Source: Methanobacteriota archaeon (GTDB taxonomy: Archaea > Thermoplasmatota > Thermoplasmata > RBG-16-68-12). Taken from it: a DNA stretch of 11,905 bases. Shown here one piece after another: positions 1-7,084 of the stretch (position 1 is its first letter; each line of letters starts with the position of its first letter). The notes beneath the pieces are model-generated. The model saw nothing but the letters and a program-made list of their open reading frames with translations, was not told the origin of the DNA and searched no databases. Made by a program: the position numbers and the translations under genes. The stretch spans positions 1 to 11,905 of the forward strand of contig VBLR01000073.1 in assembly GCA_005878665.1 (NCBI GenBank), in the 5' to 3' direction.

Positions 1-1
1 C

Positions 2-289
2 CTGCCGTCCTTCGATGCGTTCCTCCTCGGCGTGAAGGACAAGAGCCACCTGGTCGATCCCGGCCACTACAAACGAGTCTACCGCCCGCAAGGGTGGCTC
101 TCTCCGGTCGTGCTCGTGGACGGCCGCGTCGGCGGCGTGTGGTCCCACGAGCGGAAGGGTGCCCGTCTCTCGGTGCGCGTCACTCCCTTCGGCAGGATGT
201 CTCCCACGGTGCGGTCACGGATCCGGGAAGAAGTCGATGACCTGGGTCGGTTCTTCGGAGCCGAAGACGCATCGATCCGGTTTTCGTGA
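2..289 (+). CDS. Winged-helix DNA-binding (HTH_42/AlkZ-like) protein, C-terminal part only
   Basis: This is the 3' end of a gene that begins before the window. The frame is open from base 2 and ends with TGA at 287-289, giving 95 visible residues. They begin LPSFDAFLLGVKDKSHLVDP and continue with GWLSPVVLVDGRVGGVW and a basic stretch. This arrangement (an L-P-x-F-D-x-[FY]-L-L-G motif, a conserved Asp-Pro, then PVVLVDGRVVG[TV]W) is characteristic of the C-terminal region of the winged helix DNA-binding family HTH_42 (PF06224). That family includes the AlkZ/YcaQ interstrand-crosslink DNA glycosylases. The catalytic QxD/QxQ motif of AlkZ lies further N-terminal and is not visible, so glycosylase activity cannot be claimed. 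A GTG at 32 is an internal Val codon, not a start, because the family motif runs upstream of it. The stop is 6 nt from the convergent acyl-CoA synthetase stop. Confidence 0.85.
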   Translation: MPSFDAFLLGVKDKSHLVDPGHYKRVYRPQGWLSPVVLVDGRVGGVWSHERKGARLSVRVTPFGRMSPTVRSRIREEVDDLGRFFGAEDASIRFS

Positions 290-295
290 AGCGGT

Positions 296-2011
296 TCATC
301 GCGCGGTCGAAGCCTTGGCGAGTTCTTGCTCGCGCAGCTGCCGGCGCAAGACCTTTCCGACGAGCGACATCGGAAGAGCCGTGGCGAACTCGACCGCCTT
401 CGGGACCTTGAACGGCGCAAGGCGTTCTTTGCAGAACGCGATGATGTCCGCCTCCGTCGCGGTCTTGCCGGCCTTCAGGACCACGAACGCCTTGACGGTC
501 TCGCCGCGGTACGGGTCCGGGACGCCGATCGCGGCCGCCTCTCCGACCGCCGGATGCATGAAGAGGACCTCCTCGACTTCTCGCGGGTACACGTTGTAGC
601 CCGAGCAGAGGATCATGTCCTTCTTGCGATCGACGATGTAGAAATATCCGTCCTCGTCCATCCGCGCGAGATCGCCCGTGAGCAACCATCCGTCGCGGAG
701 CACCGTCGCCGTCTCCTCCGGTTGATGCCAGTAGCCCTTCATGACCTGGGGACCGCGGACCGCGAGCTCACCGACATCGCCTTGCGCGAGTTCGCGGGAC
801 GGGTCGTCCGGGTCGACCACCCTCGCGTCCGTATCGGGGAACGGGATACCGATGCACTCCTTCACCACGCCTTTGAGAGGATTGCAATGGGTGACGGGCG
901 ATGCCTCGGTCAGGCCGTATCCCTCGACCAATCGTCCTCCCGTGGCCGCTTCGAACTGCTTCCGCACCTCGTTCGGCAAGGGGGCGGCCCCCGAGATGCA
1001 TGCGCGGATGGAACGGAGATCGTACTTCGCGAGTTCCGGGTGCCGCAGGATCCCGATGTACATCGTCGGGACGCCGGGGAGGAGGCTCGGCTTCGTCTTG
1101 TTGATCAACTTGAGGATCGCGCCGATTTCCCGCGGGTTCGGGTAAAGGACCACTTCGATGCCGACGACCACGGAGAAGAGCATGACGGCGGTGAGGCCGT
1201 ACACGTGGAACAGTGGAATTGCCCCAAGCAACTTGTCACGGCCCCGCGAGCCGGTCGAAAACCAAGCCGCGACCTGCATCGCATTGGCGATGAGGTTGCG
1301 GTTCGTCAGCATGGCGCCCTTCGACGTGCCGGTCGTGCCGCCCGTGTACTGAAGCACGGCGACGTCGTCGGGGTTCGCACGCATCTCCGGGGCCGGTCCC
1401 GGCGGCGTCCGAGCGAGATCCGCGAACCGGTGGATTCCCGTCTCTTTTGGAATGACGAGAGGCCAGTGACCCTGCTTCTTGAGGTCTCGCCGCTTCTTGA
1501 TCGGGTACAGCTGCCGCAACGGGACCCTCAGGAATTCGCCGACGTCACAGACGACGATGCGCTTCACGGGCGCGTTCGCCCGAGCTTTCGATACGTTGTG
1601 CCAGAACAGGTCGAGCGCGATGACGATCTCCACGCCCGCGTCGGTCCAGAGGCTCGCCAGCTCCCGCGGCGTGTACAGCGGATTCGTCTGCACGACGATG
1701 CCTCCCGCACGGAGCACCGCGAAGAACGCGACGACGAAGTGGGGCGTGTTCGGGAGGACGAGCGACACGCGGTCGCCGGATCGGACGCCGATCGCACGCA
1801 GGCCGGCGGCGAACCGGTCCACGGCCGCGTCGAGGTCCCGATACGACAGGGACTTGCCGTAGAACGTGATCGCGGGACGGTTTCCGAAGTCCTTGGCGGC
1901 CCGGCGAAGTAATTCGTGGACGGAAATCTCCGGATAGTCGATTGACTTCGGGACGCCCTCGGGCCAACTCGCGAGCCAGGGCCGCTCGAAAGTCGTCTCC
2001 CCCTTCATCAT
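296..2011 (-). CDS. Long-chain-fatty-acid--CoA ligase (AMP-forming acyl-CoA synthetase)
   Basis: The 571-residue product is a cytoplasmic ANL-superfamily adenylating enzyme. It should activate a carboxylic acid, probably a fatty acid, to its acyl-CoA through an acyl-AMP intermediate. All core motifs are visible: the phosphate loop YTGGTTGTSKG (residues 222-232), GYGLTEASP (364-372), TGD (445-447), the hinge region DRKKDMILCSGYNVYPREVE (461-480), and the C-terminal catalytic Lys in SLVGKVLRR (Lys553). Length and motif order match FadD-type ligases, and the protein looks intact. The acid used cannot be read from sequence; medium/long-chain fatty acids are the best guess and aryl acids are possible. 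Two ATGs in tandem (2011 and 2008) could be the start. A TTTTAG box centred about 25 nt upstream of 2011 suggests a leaderless mRNA starting there. The gene is divergent from the enoyl-CoA hydratase at 2102, which suggests a joint role in acyl-CoA metabolism. Confidence 0.95.
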   Translation of the reverse strand: MMKGETTFERPWLASWPEGVPKSIDYPEISVHELLRRAAKDFGNRPAITFYGKSLSYRDLDAAVDRFAAGLRAIGVRSGDRVSLVLPNTPHFVVAFFAVLRAGGIVVQTNPLYTPRELASLWTDAGVEIVIALDLFWHNVSKARANAPVKRIVVCDVGEFLRVPLRQLYPIKKRRDLKKQGHWPLVIPKETGIHRFADLARTPPGPAPEMRANPDDVAVLQYTGGTTGTSKGAMLTNRNLIANAMQVAAWFSTGSRGRDKLLGAIPLFHVYGLTAVMLFSVVVGIEVVLYPNPREIGAILKLINKTKPSLLPGVPTMYIGILRHPELAKYDLRSIRACISGAAPLPNEVRKQFEAATGGRLVEGYGLTEASPVTHCNPLKGVVKECIGIPFPDTDARVVDPDDPSRELAQGDVGELAVRGPQVMKGYWHQPEETATVLRDGWLLTGDLARMDEDGYFYIVDRKKDMILCSGYNVYPREVEEVLFMHPAVGEAAAIGVPDPYRGETVKAFVVLKAGKTATEADIIAFCKERLAPFKVPKAVEFATALPMSLVGKVLRRQLREQELAKASTAR

Positions 2012-2033
2012 CGGAAGATAACGGGGGCCAGTG

Positions 2034-2039
2034 CTAAAA
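2034..2039 (-). promoter_or_regulatory. Predicted TATA box of the acyl-CoA synthetase gene
   Basis: On the minus strand the only AT-rich element upstream of the gene reads TTTTAG, inside GGTTTTAGCAC. Its centre is about 25 nt from the ATG at 2011 and 28 nt from the ATG at 2008. That spacing puts transcription initiation at or next to the start codon, as expected for an archaeal leaderless mRNA. The box is degenerate, so the call rests on position and on the same pattern at other genes in the window. Confidence 0.5.
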
Positions 2040-2064
2040 CCTGCTGGAAGGCCGACGCTCCCGC

Positions 2065-2076
2065 GAAACGATTATC
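2065..2076 (+). promoter_or_regulatory. Predicted BRE/TATA promoter of the enoyl-CoA hydratase gene
   Basis: GAAACGATTATC combines a purine-rich BRE-like GAAAC with a TATA-like ATTATC whose centre is about 28 nt before the ATG at 2102. No Shine-Dalgarno sequence lies between box and start, so a leaderless transcript is likely. The same GAAACG-TTA arrangement recurs before the dehydrogenase at 8269. Confidence 0.5.
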
Positions 2077-2101
2077 CGGGGCCGGAGCCCATCGCGGCCC
2101 G

Positions 2102-2866
2102 ATGCCCGACGCGCCCCGGTTCCGCGTCACCCGCGAAGGAGGCGTGGCGGTCCTTTGGATCGACAACCCGCCCCGGAATCTCTTGAGCATCTCCATGGTC
2201 GCGGACCTCGCGTCTCGGGTCGTCGACTTGGAGAAAGACGATTCCATTCGCGCAGCCGTCGTGTCGGGGGCGGGCCATGCGAATTTCTGTGCGGGGCTGG
2301 ACATGAGCGAATGGTCCCGGCTCTCGCCGAAGGCCGCGCAAGACGAAATGAGCCGAGGCCAAGACGCGTTCTGGGCCCTCGAACATCTCACGAAGCCGAC
2401 GATTGCCGCAATCGCGGGCGCGGCCCGCGGCGCGGGGGCGGAGCTCGCCTTCGCGTGCGATCTGCGCATCGCGGATGAGAGCGCGGTCTTCGCGCACCCG
2501 GAAATCGACCTCGGCTGGATGCCCAGCCACGGGGCCACCGCGCGGCTTTCGAAGCTCGTTGGACGGTCGCGGGCGCTCGAGATTCTCCTGAGCGGGAAAG
2601 AGGTGAAAGCCCTCGACGCCCTCCGCCTGGGGATCCTGAATCATCTCGCCTCTCCCGGCGGCGCACTCGATCAAGCGAAGTCCCTTGCGGCCGCGTTCGC
2701 CTCGAAGCCGCGGTCCGCGGTGAAGGCGATCAAGAGGGCGCTCACCGAAGGCGACGAGAAACCGTACCGCAACCGCTTCCTCCTCGAGTCCCAACATGCG
2801 ATTCAGCTCCTGTGGAGCGACGAGCAGAAGGCCGCGATGGAGCGGCTTCGCGAGAAACGCACTTGA
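2102..2866 (+). CDS. Enoyl-CoA hydratase/isomerase (crotonase) family protein
   Basis: This 254-residue protein has the normal length of a single-domain crotonase. It should hydrate 2-enoyl-CoA to 3-hydroxyacyl-CoA, or carry out a related acyl-CoA reaction, in the cytoplasm. The oxyanion-hole segments are present: AGHANFCAGLDMSEW (residues 57-71) and IAGAARGAGAELAFACDLR (104-122). Both acid residues needed for hydratase chemistry in rat enoyl-CoA hydratase (Glu144 and Glu164) have counterparts here: Glu114 in GAGAEL and Glu134 in AHPEIDLGW. This argues for a true hydratase rather than a crotonase-fold protein lacking it. The C-terminal region (SKPRSAVKAIKRAL) is typical of the family. The ATG at 2102 is supported by a TATA-like box 28 nt upstream. 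It is divergent from the acyl-CoA synthetase at 2011; the pair could act in beta-oxidation or in branched/aromatic acid breakdown, though no dehydrogenase or thiolase is in view. Its stop lies 24 nt from the convergent next gene. Confidence 0.93.
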   Translation: MPDAPRFRVTREGGVAVLWIDNPPRNLLSISMVADLASRVVDLEKDDSIRAAVVSGAGHANFCAGLDMSEWSRLSPKAAQDEMSRGQDAFWALEHLTKPTIAAIAGAARGAGAELAFACDLRIADESAVFAHPEIDLGWMPSHGATARLSKLVGRSRALEILLSGKEVKALDALRLGILNHLASPGGALDQAKSLAAAFASKPRSAVKAIKRALTEGDEKPYRNRFLLESQHAIQLLWSDEQKAAMERLREKRT

Positions 2867-2890
2867 GTCGCGGAAGGAGCGGCCGGGCGC

Positions 2891-3424
2891 TCAGCGGTGT
2901 CGCACGATTGTCTCCTTCGAGCCCCAGCGCTTCAGCTCGATGTCAACGCCCACGTCCGTCGCGACGTAGGATCCGTCCCTCAGGCCCGCCTCGTTCAGAA
3001 TCTTGCGCCGCTCTTCGTCACTCGCGAACGCGAGTTCGGATTGAAACAACCCGAAGTCGATTTCGACTTTCGAATTCACGCGGACGGCGCCAATTAGACG
3101 CGACCCGCTCTCGAGGACGGGCCCAACCGTCGTGATTCGTCCGGCTCGCACTCGCTTCAGAAAGCCGAAACAAATCACGCGGCCTTCGGCCCACTCTCCG
3201 GCCCGAGCCTTCGAGTACGAGTCCCGGGGATCGAGGCCGTAGATGTCGACGTAACTCGCGGCGGCTTTCGGATCGTACCCCCATCCTTTCTTCGGGTCCC
3301 GCGCGACGCGGATCCGGATGTAGCCCTCGGCTTCGCAATCCGGGCAGAGCAGGGTCTCGAGGATTCGGCCCTTCACCGGAAAGGCGGCTTCGAACTCGAG
3401 GCCCGACTTGATCGGACGGGGCAC
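2891..3424 (-). CDS. Unrecognised protein with one CxxC motif
   Basis: I do not recognise this family. The frame is open to 3475, where a TTG would give 194 residues with an Arg-rich start. I prefer the GTG at 3424 (177 residues, beginning MPRPIKSGLEFEAAFPVKG) because a minus-strand CTTTATC box sits 27 nt upstream of it, matching the spacing elsewhere in the window. Other in-frame GTG: 3430. The protein looks soluble, with no signal or membrane helix. It carries a single LLCPDCEAEGY CxxC near residues 23-26, which could be half of a zinc site or a redox pair. A central region is rich in Gly, Lys and aromatics (KKGWGYDPK, VDIYGLDPRDSY), and the C-terminal half mixes strands and charged helices (DEERRKILNEAGLRDGS). 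Regular codon use, plus-strand neighbours that leave the interval free, and coherent hydrophobic patterning support it being real. It is divergent from the synthase at 3482. Confidence 0.7.
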   Translation of the reverse strand: MPRPIKSGLEFEAAFPVKGRILETLLCPDCEAEGYIRIRVARDPKKGWGYDPKAAASYVDIYGLDPRDSYSKARAGEWAEGRVICFGFLKRVRAGRITTVGPVLESGSRLIGAVRVNSKVEIDFGLFQSELAFASDEERRKILNEAGLRDGSYVATDVGVDIELKRWGSKETIVRHR

Positions 3425-3447
3425 CGACACGCGAACGGGGCCGCGAC

Positions 3448-3454
3448 GATAAAG
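3448..3454 (-). promoter_or_regulatory. Predicted TATA box between the divergent unrecognised gene and the synthase gene
   Basis: The minus strand reads CTTTATC, within GGCTTTATC, centred at 3451 and 27 nt from the GTG at 3424. The transporter gene's box at 5754-5760 shares the GGCTTTA core. Read on the plus strand the same bases give GATAAAG, about 30 nt before the synthase GTG at 3482, so it may serve both directions. This element is the reason for choosing the 3424 start. Confidence 0.45.
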
Positions 3455-3481
3455 CCGACGACAGGTGAGCTTCAAATCGTC

Positions 3482-4768
3482 GTGGGGCCTTTACTCGGGC
3501 GAAACACACGGGGGAGCGCCATCCCGGAGGAACGTCTGGTCCACAACTACCTCGTCGAGGCCGGCCTGGCGGCGCGGATTCCGAAAGGGATCCGGATCTG
3601 GGAGGAGACCTTGCGGGACGGCGAACAGACGCCCGGGGTCGCCTATACACCGGAGGAGAAGGTCCGGATCGCTCGACTCTTGGACGAAGTCCACGTCCCG
3701 ATGATGGACGTCGGGATTCCGGTCGTCTCGAGCGAGGAGGCCCGAGGCGTGCGCATGATTGCGAACGCCGGCCTCGACGCGACGATCATGGCCGCGGCCC
3801 GGACCGTCCGGAAAGACGTCGAGGCGTGCATCGCCTGCGACGTCGATGAGATCGCGTTGTTCACCGCCGGATCGGATCTGCACATCAAACACAAGCTGGC
3901 GATGACCCGCGACCAGGTGAAAGAGGCCGCGGTCCGCGAGACGGAGTATGCGGTCGCCCACGGGGTTGACGTCTCGTTCGTGACGGAGGATACGTTCCGA
4001 GCCGACCTCGACTTCGTCGTCGATCTGTATGACGCGTGCACCGCGGCGGGCGCCCACCGTGCGGTGGTCTGCGACACCGTCGGGGTGATGACGCCACCCG
4101 GAATCGCTTGGTTCTTCGAGCAACTGAAGCGCCGCCTGCGGCCGACCGAACTCTCGTTCCACGGCCACAACGACTTCGGGCTCGCGGTGGCGAACAGCCT
4201 GGCGGCGGTCGAGGCCGGCGTCGCGGTGCCCCACACCTGTGTGAATGGCCTCGGGGAACGCTCCGGCAACGCGAGCTTCGAGGAACTCGTCCTGGCCCTC
4301 GAGGCCCTGTACGGATACGACACGGGGATCGACGTCTCCCGAATCTACGAGCTCTCCCAACTCGTCGAGACGCTGAGCGGGATCCCGGTCGGGACGCATC
4401 AACCCCTCGTCGGACCCAACGCCTTCGCCCACGAGTCCGGCATCCATGCCCACGGCGTGATCAAGCACACCGCGACGTACGAGCCGATTCAGCCGGAGAA
4501 ACTCGGGAGGCAGCGGACGTTCGTCTTCGGAAAGCACACGGGGTCCCTCGCGGTCGCCGAGAAGCTTCGCGGCCGCGGGATCGCCGCGACGCCGGAGCAA
4601 GTCGCGGGGCTCGTGAAGCTGATCAAAGACTTCGCGGAGGGGCGATCCAAGGGTGATCAGCAAGCCTTCGTCGCCTTGTTCCGAGAGCGCGCGGAGCGGC
4701 AACGCGGTGTGACGGACGACGAGTTCTGGGCGCTCGCGCGGAAGGCCGGCCTGGCTGCGCCAAAGTGA
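3482..4768 (+). CDS. Homocitrate synthase / 2-isopropylmalate synthase family protein (DRE-TIM metallolyase)
   Basis: The enzyme (428 residues) condenses acetyl-CoA with a 2-oxoacid: 2-oxoisovalerate for leucine, 2-oxoglutarate for lysine or longer 2-oxoacids, or pyruvate for citramalate. The TIM-barrel signature ETLRDGEQTPG (residues 42-52; Arg45, Asp46 and Glu48 catalytic/metal region) and the metal-binding HGHND (227-231, followed by FGLAVANS) are intact. Downstream NGLGERSGNA (255-264), HESGIHAHGV (317-326) and FGKHTG (349-354) are the second family signature region. The protein lacks the C-terminal LeuA allosteric/dimerisation domain of about 100 residues that leucine-inhibited synthases carry. 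It therefore resembles AksA/NifV/Lys20-type enzymes in size. The start is a GTG; no earlier in-frame start exists after the upstream stop. GGTGA lies 13 nt before it and an AT-rich box about 30 nt before it, so translation initiation is not certain. It likely works with the dehydratase (5823-7591) and dehydrogenase (8269-9396). The substrate is unresolved. Confidence 0.9.
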   Translation: MGPLLGRNTRGSAIPEERLVHNYLVEAGLAARIPKGIRIWEETLRDGEQTPGVAYTPEEKVRIARLLDEVHVPMMDVGIPVVSSEEARGVRMIANAGLDATIMAAARTVRKDVEACIACDVDEIALFTAGSDLHIKHKLAMTRDQVKEAAVRETEYAVAHGVDVSFVTEDTFRADLDFVVDLYDACTAAGAHRAVVCDTVGVMTPPGIAWFFEQLKRRLRPTELSFHGHNDFGLAVANSLAAVEAGVAVPHTCVNGLGERSGNASFEELVLALEALYGYDTGIDVSRIYELSQLVETLSGIPVGTHQPLVGPNAFAHESGIHAHGVIKHTATYEPIQPEKLGRQRTFVFGKHTGSLAVAEKLRGRGIAATPEQVAGLVKLIKDFAEGRSKGDQQAFVALFRERAERQRGVTDDEFWALARKAGLAAPK

Positions 4769-4774
4769 CCCGGC

Positions 4775-5731
4775 TCACGTCTTGCGGGCCGGTGGGTCCG
4801 CGGGATCGGGGTCGGCGCCGGCGAGCCCCATCGCGGTGCGGGCGAGCGCGGCCGCCCGCCGAGACGTCGAGACATAGATTCCCAGGAGGACGATTCCCGC
4901 CCCGGCCAGGTCGATGAGGTCAAAGGTCTCGTTGCCGAGGCCCGCCCCGAGCAAGACCGCCACGATCGGGATGATCAACGCGATGTAGGAGAGCGAGGTC
5001 GCGGGCATCTCCTTCAGGAGCCACTGCCACGCCACGAACGTGACGACGGATCCGGCAAGTGCGAGATAGAGGATCGCACCGAGGCCTTGGGGCCAGGTTG
5101 GAATTCCCCACGGCTCTCGCGTGATGAGGGACACGGTCGCCAGGCCCGCGGCCCCGACCGCCATCGCGGCCGCGTTGAAACTGATCGGTTCCGTGTCGTG
5201 GCCCCATCGTTTCACGGCCACGGTCGCAAACGCCGCGCACGTCGCGGCGAGGACGATCGAGAGCATGGGGGCAACCTGGCCGAGTCCTGCGGTCCCGAGC
5301 TGACTGCGAAAGATGAGGACGACCCCGCCGAAGCCCACGCCGATGCCGAGCATTTTCTGGATCGTGAAGCGTTCCGCTTTCAGGAATGCGTTGGCCACGA
5401 GGGCGGTCTGGAGCGGAAAGGTCGCGAAGAGGATCGCGGAGAGGCCACTGAGCACGCCGTGGTTCTCGCCCCAGTAGATGAGCCCGTAGTCCGCGGTGAA
5501 GAGGACGATTCCGACGAATCCAACGAGCGCCCATTCGGTCCGGTTCTGTGGCCACTTCGACCGGAATACGACCGCGAGTGGTACCAGTACGATCGACGCA
5601 ACGGCGAACCGCAGCGACGCGGACAAGAACGCCGGGGCGCCTTCGAGGCCGATCCGGATCGCGAGCCACGTGGAGCCCCAGATCAGGCAGAGCATCGCGA
5701 ACGCCGCGCTCTGCTTCGAACTCGTCGCCAT
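4775..5731 (-). CDS. DMT-superfamily (EamA) transporter
   Basis: This integral membrane protein of 318 residues has two EamA repeats (about 8-142 and 155-290) and around ten hydrophobic helices. The first helix contains LIWGSTWLAIRIGL (residues 16-29), a hallmark of the drug/metabolite transporter family. ENHGVLSGLSAILFAT (89-104) and TSLSYIALIIPIVAVLLG (245-262) are the matching repeat segments ahead of helices 4 and 9. Such proteins export amino acids, nucleobases or small metabolites; the substrate cannot be told from sequence. Its position between genes of a 2-oxoacid/amino-acid pathway makes an amino-acid exporter an attractive but unproven guess. The hydrophilic tail (about 290-318, Pro/Asp/Arg-rich) is unremarkable. 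I chose the ATG at 5731 because the first helix starts right after it and a TATA-like CTTTACG lies 26 nt upstream; an ATG at 5776 would add 15 residues. Its stop is 6 nt from the synthase stop. Confidence 0.92.
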   Translation of the reverse strand: MATSSKQSAAFAMLCLIWGSTWLAIRIGLEGAPAFLSASLRFAVASIVLVPLAVVFRSKWPQNRTEWALVGFVGIVLFTADYGLIYWGENHGVLSGLSAILFATFPLQTALVANAFLKAERFTIQKMLGIGVGFGGVVLIFRSQLGTAGLGQVAPMLSIVLAATCAAFATVAVKRWGHDTEPISFNAAAMAVGAAGLATVSLITREPWGIPTWPQGLGAILYLALAGSVVTFVAWQWLLKEMPATSLSYIALIIPIVAVLLGAGLGNETFDLIDLAGAGIVLLGIYVSTSRRAAALARTAMGLAGADPDPADPPARKT

Positions 5732-5753
5732 CGGCCCCTGGATTACGCCCTCT

Positions 5754-5760
5754 CGTAAAG
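5754..5760 (-). promoter_or_regulatory. Predicted TATA box of the DMT transporter gene
   Basis: The minus strand reads CTTTACG, within AAGGCTTTACGAG, with its centre 26 nt before the ATG at 5731. No SD sequence is present, which fits a leaderless mRNA. It shares GGCTTTA with the box at 3448-3454. Confidence 0.5.
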
Positions 5761-5783
5761 CCTTGGGGCCGTCCATGGCCATG

Positions 5784-5790
5784 TTTATAG
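5784..5790 (+). promoter_or_regulatory. Predicted TATA box of the dehydratase operon
   Basis: TTTATAG is the best TATA match in the window. Its centre at 5787 predicts initiation near 5813. That leaves a leader of about 10 nt to the ATG at 5823, or 25 nt to the ATG at 5838. It lies 24 nt from the transporter's minus-strand box, so the two promoters share one compact divergent region. Confidence 0.6.
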
Positions 5791-5822
5791 GTCGCGCCGC
5801 ACCTGTGCATCCACCGATCCCG

Positions 5823-7079
5823 ATGACGGGCCAGACGATGTCGGAGAAGGTCCTCGCGCGCGCGAGCCACACCGAGTCCGTGAGCCCCGGCCAGATCGTC
5901 GACGGAGACGTCGACCTGTTGTACATGCACGAGATGCTCGCGATGGCCCTGCTTCCCTTCAACGAGATCGGCACGATGAAAGTCTGGGATCCGGAGAAGA
6001 TCGTCGTCACGCTGGATCACTGGGTCCCCCCGCCGACGCCGGAGATCGCGAAGATGCACCAGTCGATCCGCGATTTCTGCCGGAAGCAAGGTATCCGACG
6101 GTTCCATGACGTCGGAGACCACGGTATCGTCCACCAGTTGATCGCGGAACGCGGCTACGCGCATCCCTGGGATCTCGTCATCGGGAGTGACAGTCACACG
6201 AACATGGTCGGGGCGGTCGGGGCGTTCGCGGCGGGGATCGGGGCCACGGATACCGCCGCGGTCATGGCGAAAGGACAGCTGTGGCTCCGGGTGCCGGAGA
6301 CGATGCGGGTCGACATCCACGGGACTCTGGGCGAGCGGACGGGCGCGAAGGACGTCATCCTCAAGGTGATCGGCACGACCGGGGACGATGCCGCCCGGTA
6401 CGCGGCGGTCGAGTTCACTGGACCGACGGTGAAAGCCTTCCCCATGAACGAACGATTCGTCCTGTGCAACATGACGACGGAGATGGGGGCGAAGGTCGGG
6501 ATGATCGCGGCGGATCAGGTGACGAAGGAGTACCTTGCGCACACGGGTCATCGATTCGAGGCGATTGGGTCCGACGAGGACGCGTCGTTCGTGAAAACGT
6601 TCACATTCGACGTCGATGGCATGGGGCCGCAGGTCGCGTGTCCGTCGAATCCCGCGAACCTGAAGCCCGTCGAGGAGGTCGAGGGGACGAAGATCGACGT
6701 GGCGTTCCTGGGCTCGTGCACCAATGCGCGCATCGAGGATCTCCGAATTGCCGCGGAACTCTTGAGGGGCGAGAAGGTCGCACCCGGCGTGCGCTTCCAG
6801 ATTACGCCCGCGTCGCAGATCATCTACCGCCAAGCGCTCAAGGAAGGCCTTGTCGAGGTTTTCATGGACGCCGGCGCGATGTTCACGTCGTCCACGTGCG
6901 GGCCTTGCTTCGGCGGCCACCTGGGCACGCTCGCGGGCGACGAGGTCTGCATTTCCTCGACGAACCGAAACTACCCTGGCCGAATGGGTTCGCCGACGGC
7001 CCAAGTATATCTCGCAAGCCCGTGGACGGTGACGGCCTCGGCGATCCACGGGGAAATCACGGATCCGCGGAAGGCGTAG
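5823..7079 (+). CDS. leuC: 3-isopropylmalate dehydratase / homoaconitase family, large subunit
   Basis: This 418-residue protein is the large (catalytic, iron-sulfur) subunit of an archaeal-type two-subunit aconitase-family isomerase. It interconverts 2- and 3-isopropylmalate, or homocitrate and homoisocitrate. The three Cys ligands of the [4Fe-4S] cluster are visible: Cys299 in LGSCTNARIEDL, and Cys359 and Cys362 in SSTCGPCFGGHLG. GSDSHTN (121-127) and STNRNYPGRMGS (379-390) are further active-site signatures. Length matches the HacA/LeuC archaeal class (about 420) rather than the bacterial LeuC class (about 465). The ATG at 5823 gives MTGQTMSEKVLARAS, which matches the usual MG-QT-xxEKIL-R family beginning; ATG 5838 is the alternative. 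Extending the frame to 5496 would run into the transporter gene. It is followed after 5 nt by the small-subunit gene, so the two are an operon. Leucine versus lysine or longer 2-oxoacid use is not decided; the symbol reflects the family default. Confidence 0.93.
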   Translation: MTGQTMSEKVLARASHTESVSPGQIVDGDVDLLYMHEMLAMALLPFNEIGTMKVWDPEKIVVTLDHWVPPPTPEIAKMHQSIRDFCRKQGIRRFHDVGDHGIVHQLIAERGYAHPWDLVIGSDSHTNMVGAVGAFAAGIGATDTAAVMAKGQLWLRVPETMRVDIHGTLGERTGAKDVILKVIGTTGDDAARYAAVEFTGPTVKAFPMNERFVLCNMTTEMGAKVGMIAADQVTKEYLAHTGHRFEAIGSDEDASFVKTFTFDVDGMGPQVACPSNPANLKPVEEVEGTKIDVAFLGSCTNARIEDLRIAAELLRGEKVAPGVRFQITPASQIIYRQALKEGLVEVFMDAGAMFTSSTCGPCFGGHLGTLAGDEVCISSTNRNYPGRMGSPTAQVYLASPWTVTASAIHGEITDPRKA

Positions 7080-7084
7080 CGGTC

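Noticed and set aside
32..289. Treating the GTG at 32 as the start of a complete 85-residue gene
   Set aside because: The family motif LPSFDAFLLG lies upstream of it in frame, so the gene continues off the left edge.
326..1912. A 528-codon plus-strand open frame opposite the acyl-CoA synthetase
   Set aside because: Arg/Asp-rich and low in structure-like pattern; lies antisense to a gene with all ANL-family motifs.
3491..4702. A 403-codon minus-strand open frame opposite the synthase
   Set aside because: Antisense shadow of a gene with a complete DRE-TIM signature; no motif of its own.
5496..5822. Possible N-terminal extension of the dehydratase large subunit
   Set aside because: It runs antisense through the transporter's first helices and across both promoter boxes. 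The family-type beginning is at 5823.
4920..7049. A 709-codon open frame on the minus strand across the transporter and dehydratase genes
   Set aside because: Its translation is Arg/His/Asp-rich without hydrophobic core patterning or any motif. It is the antisense or out-of-frame shadow of two clearly identified genes, as expected at this GC content.
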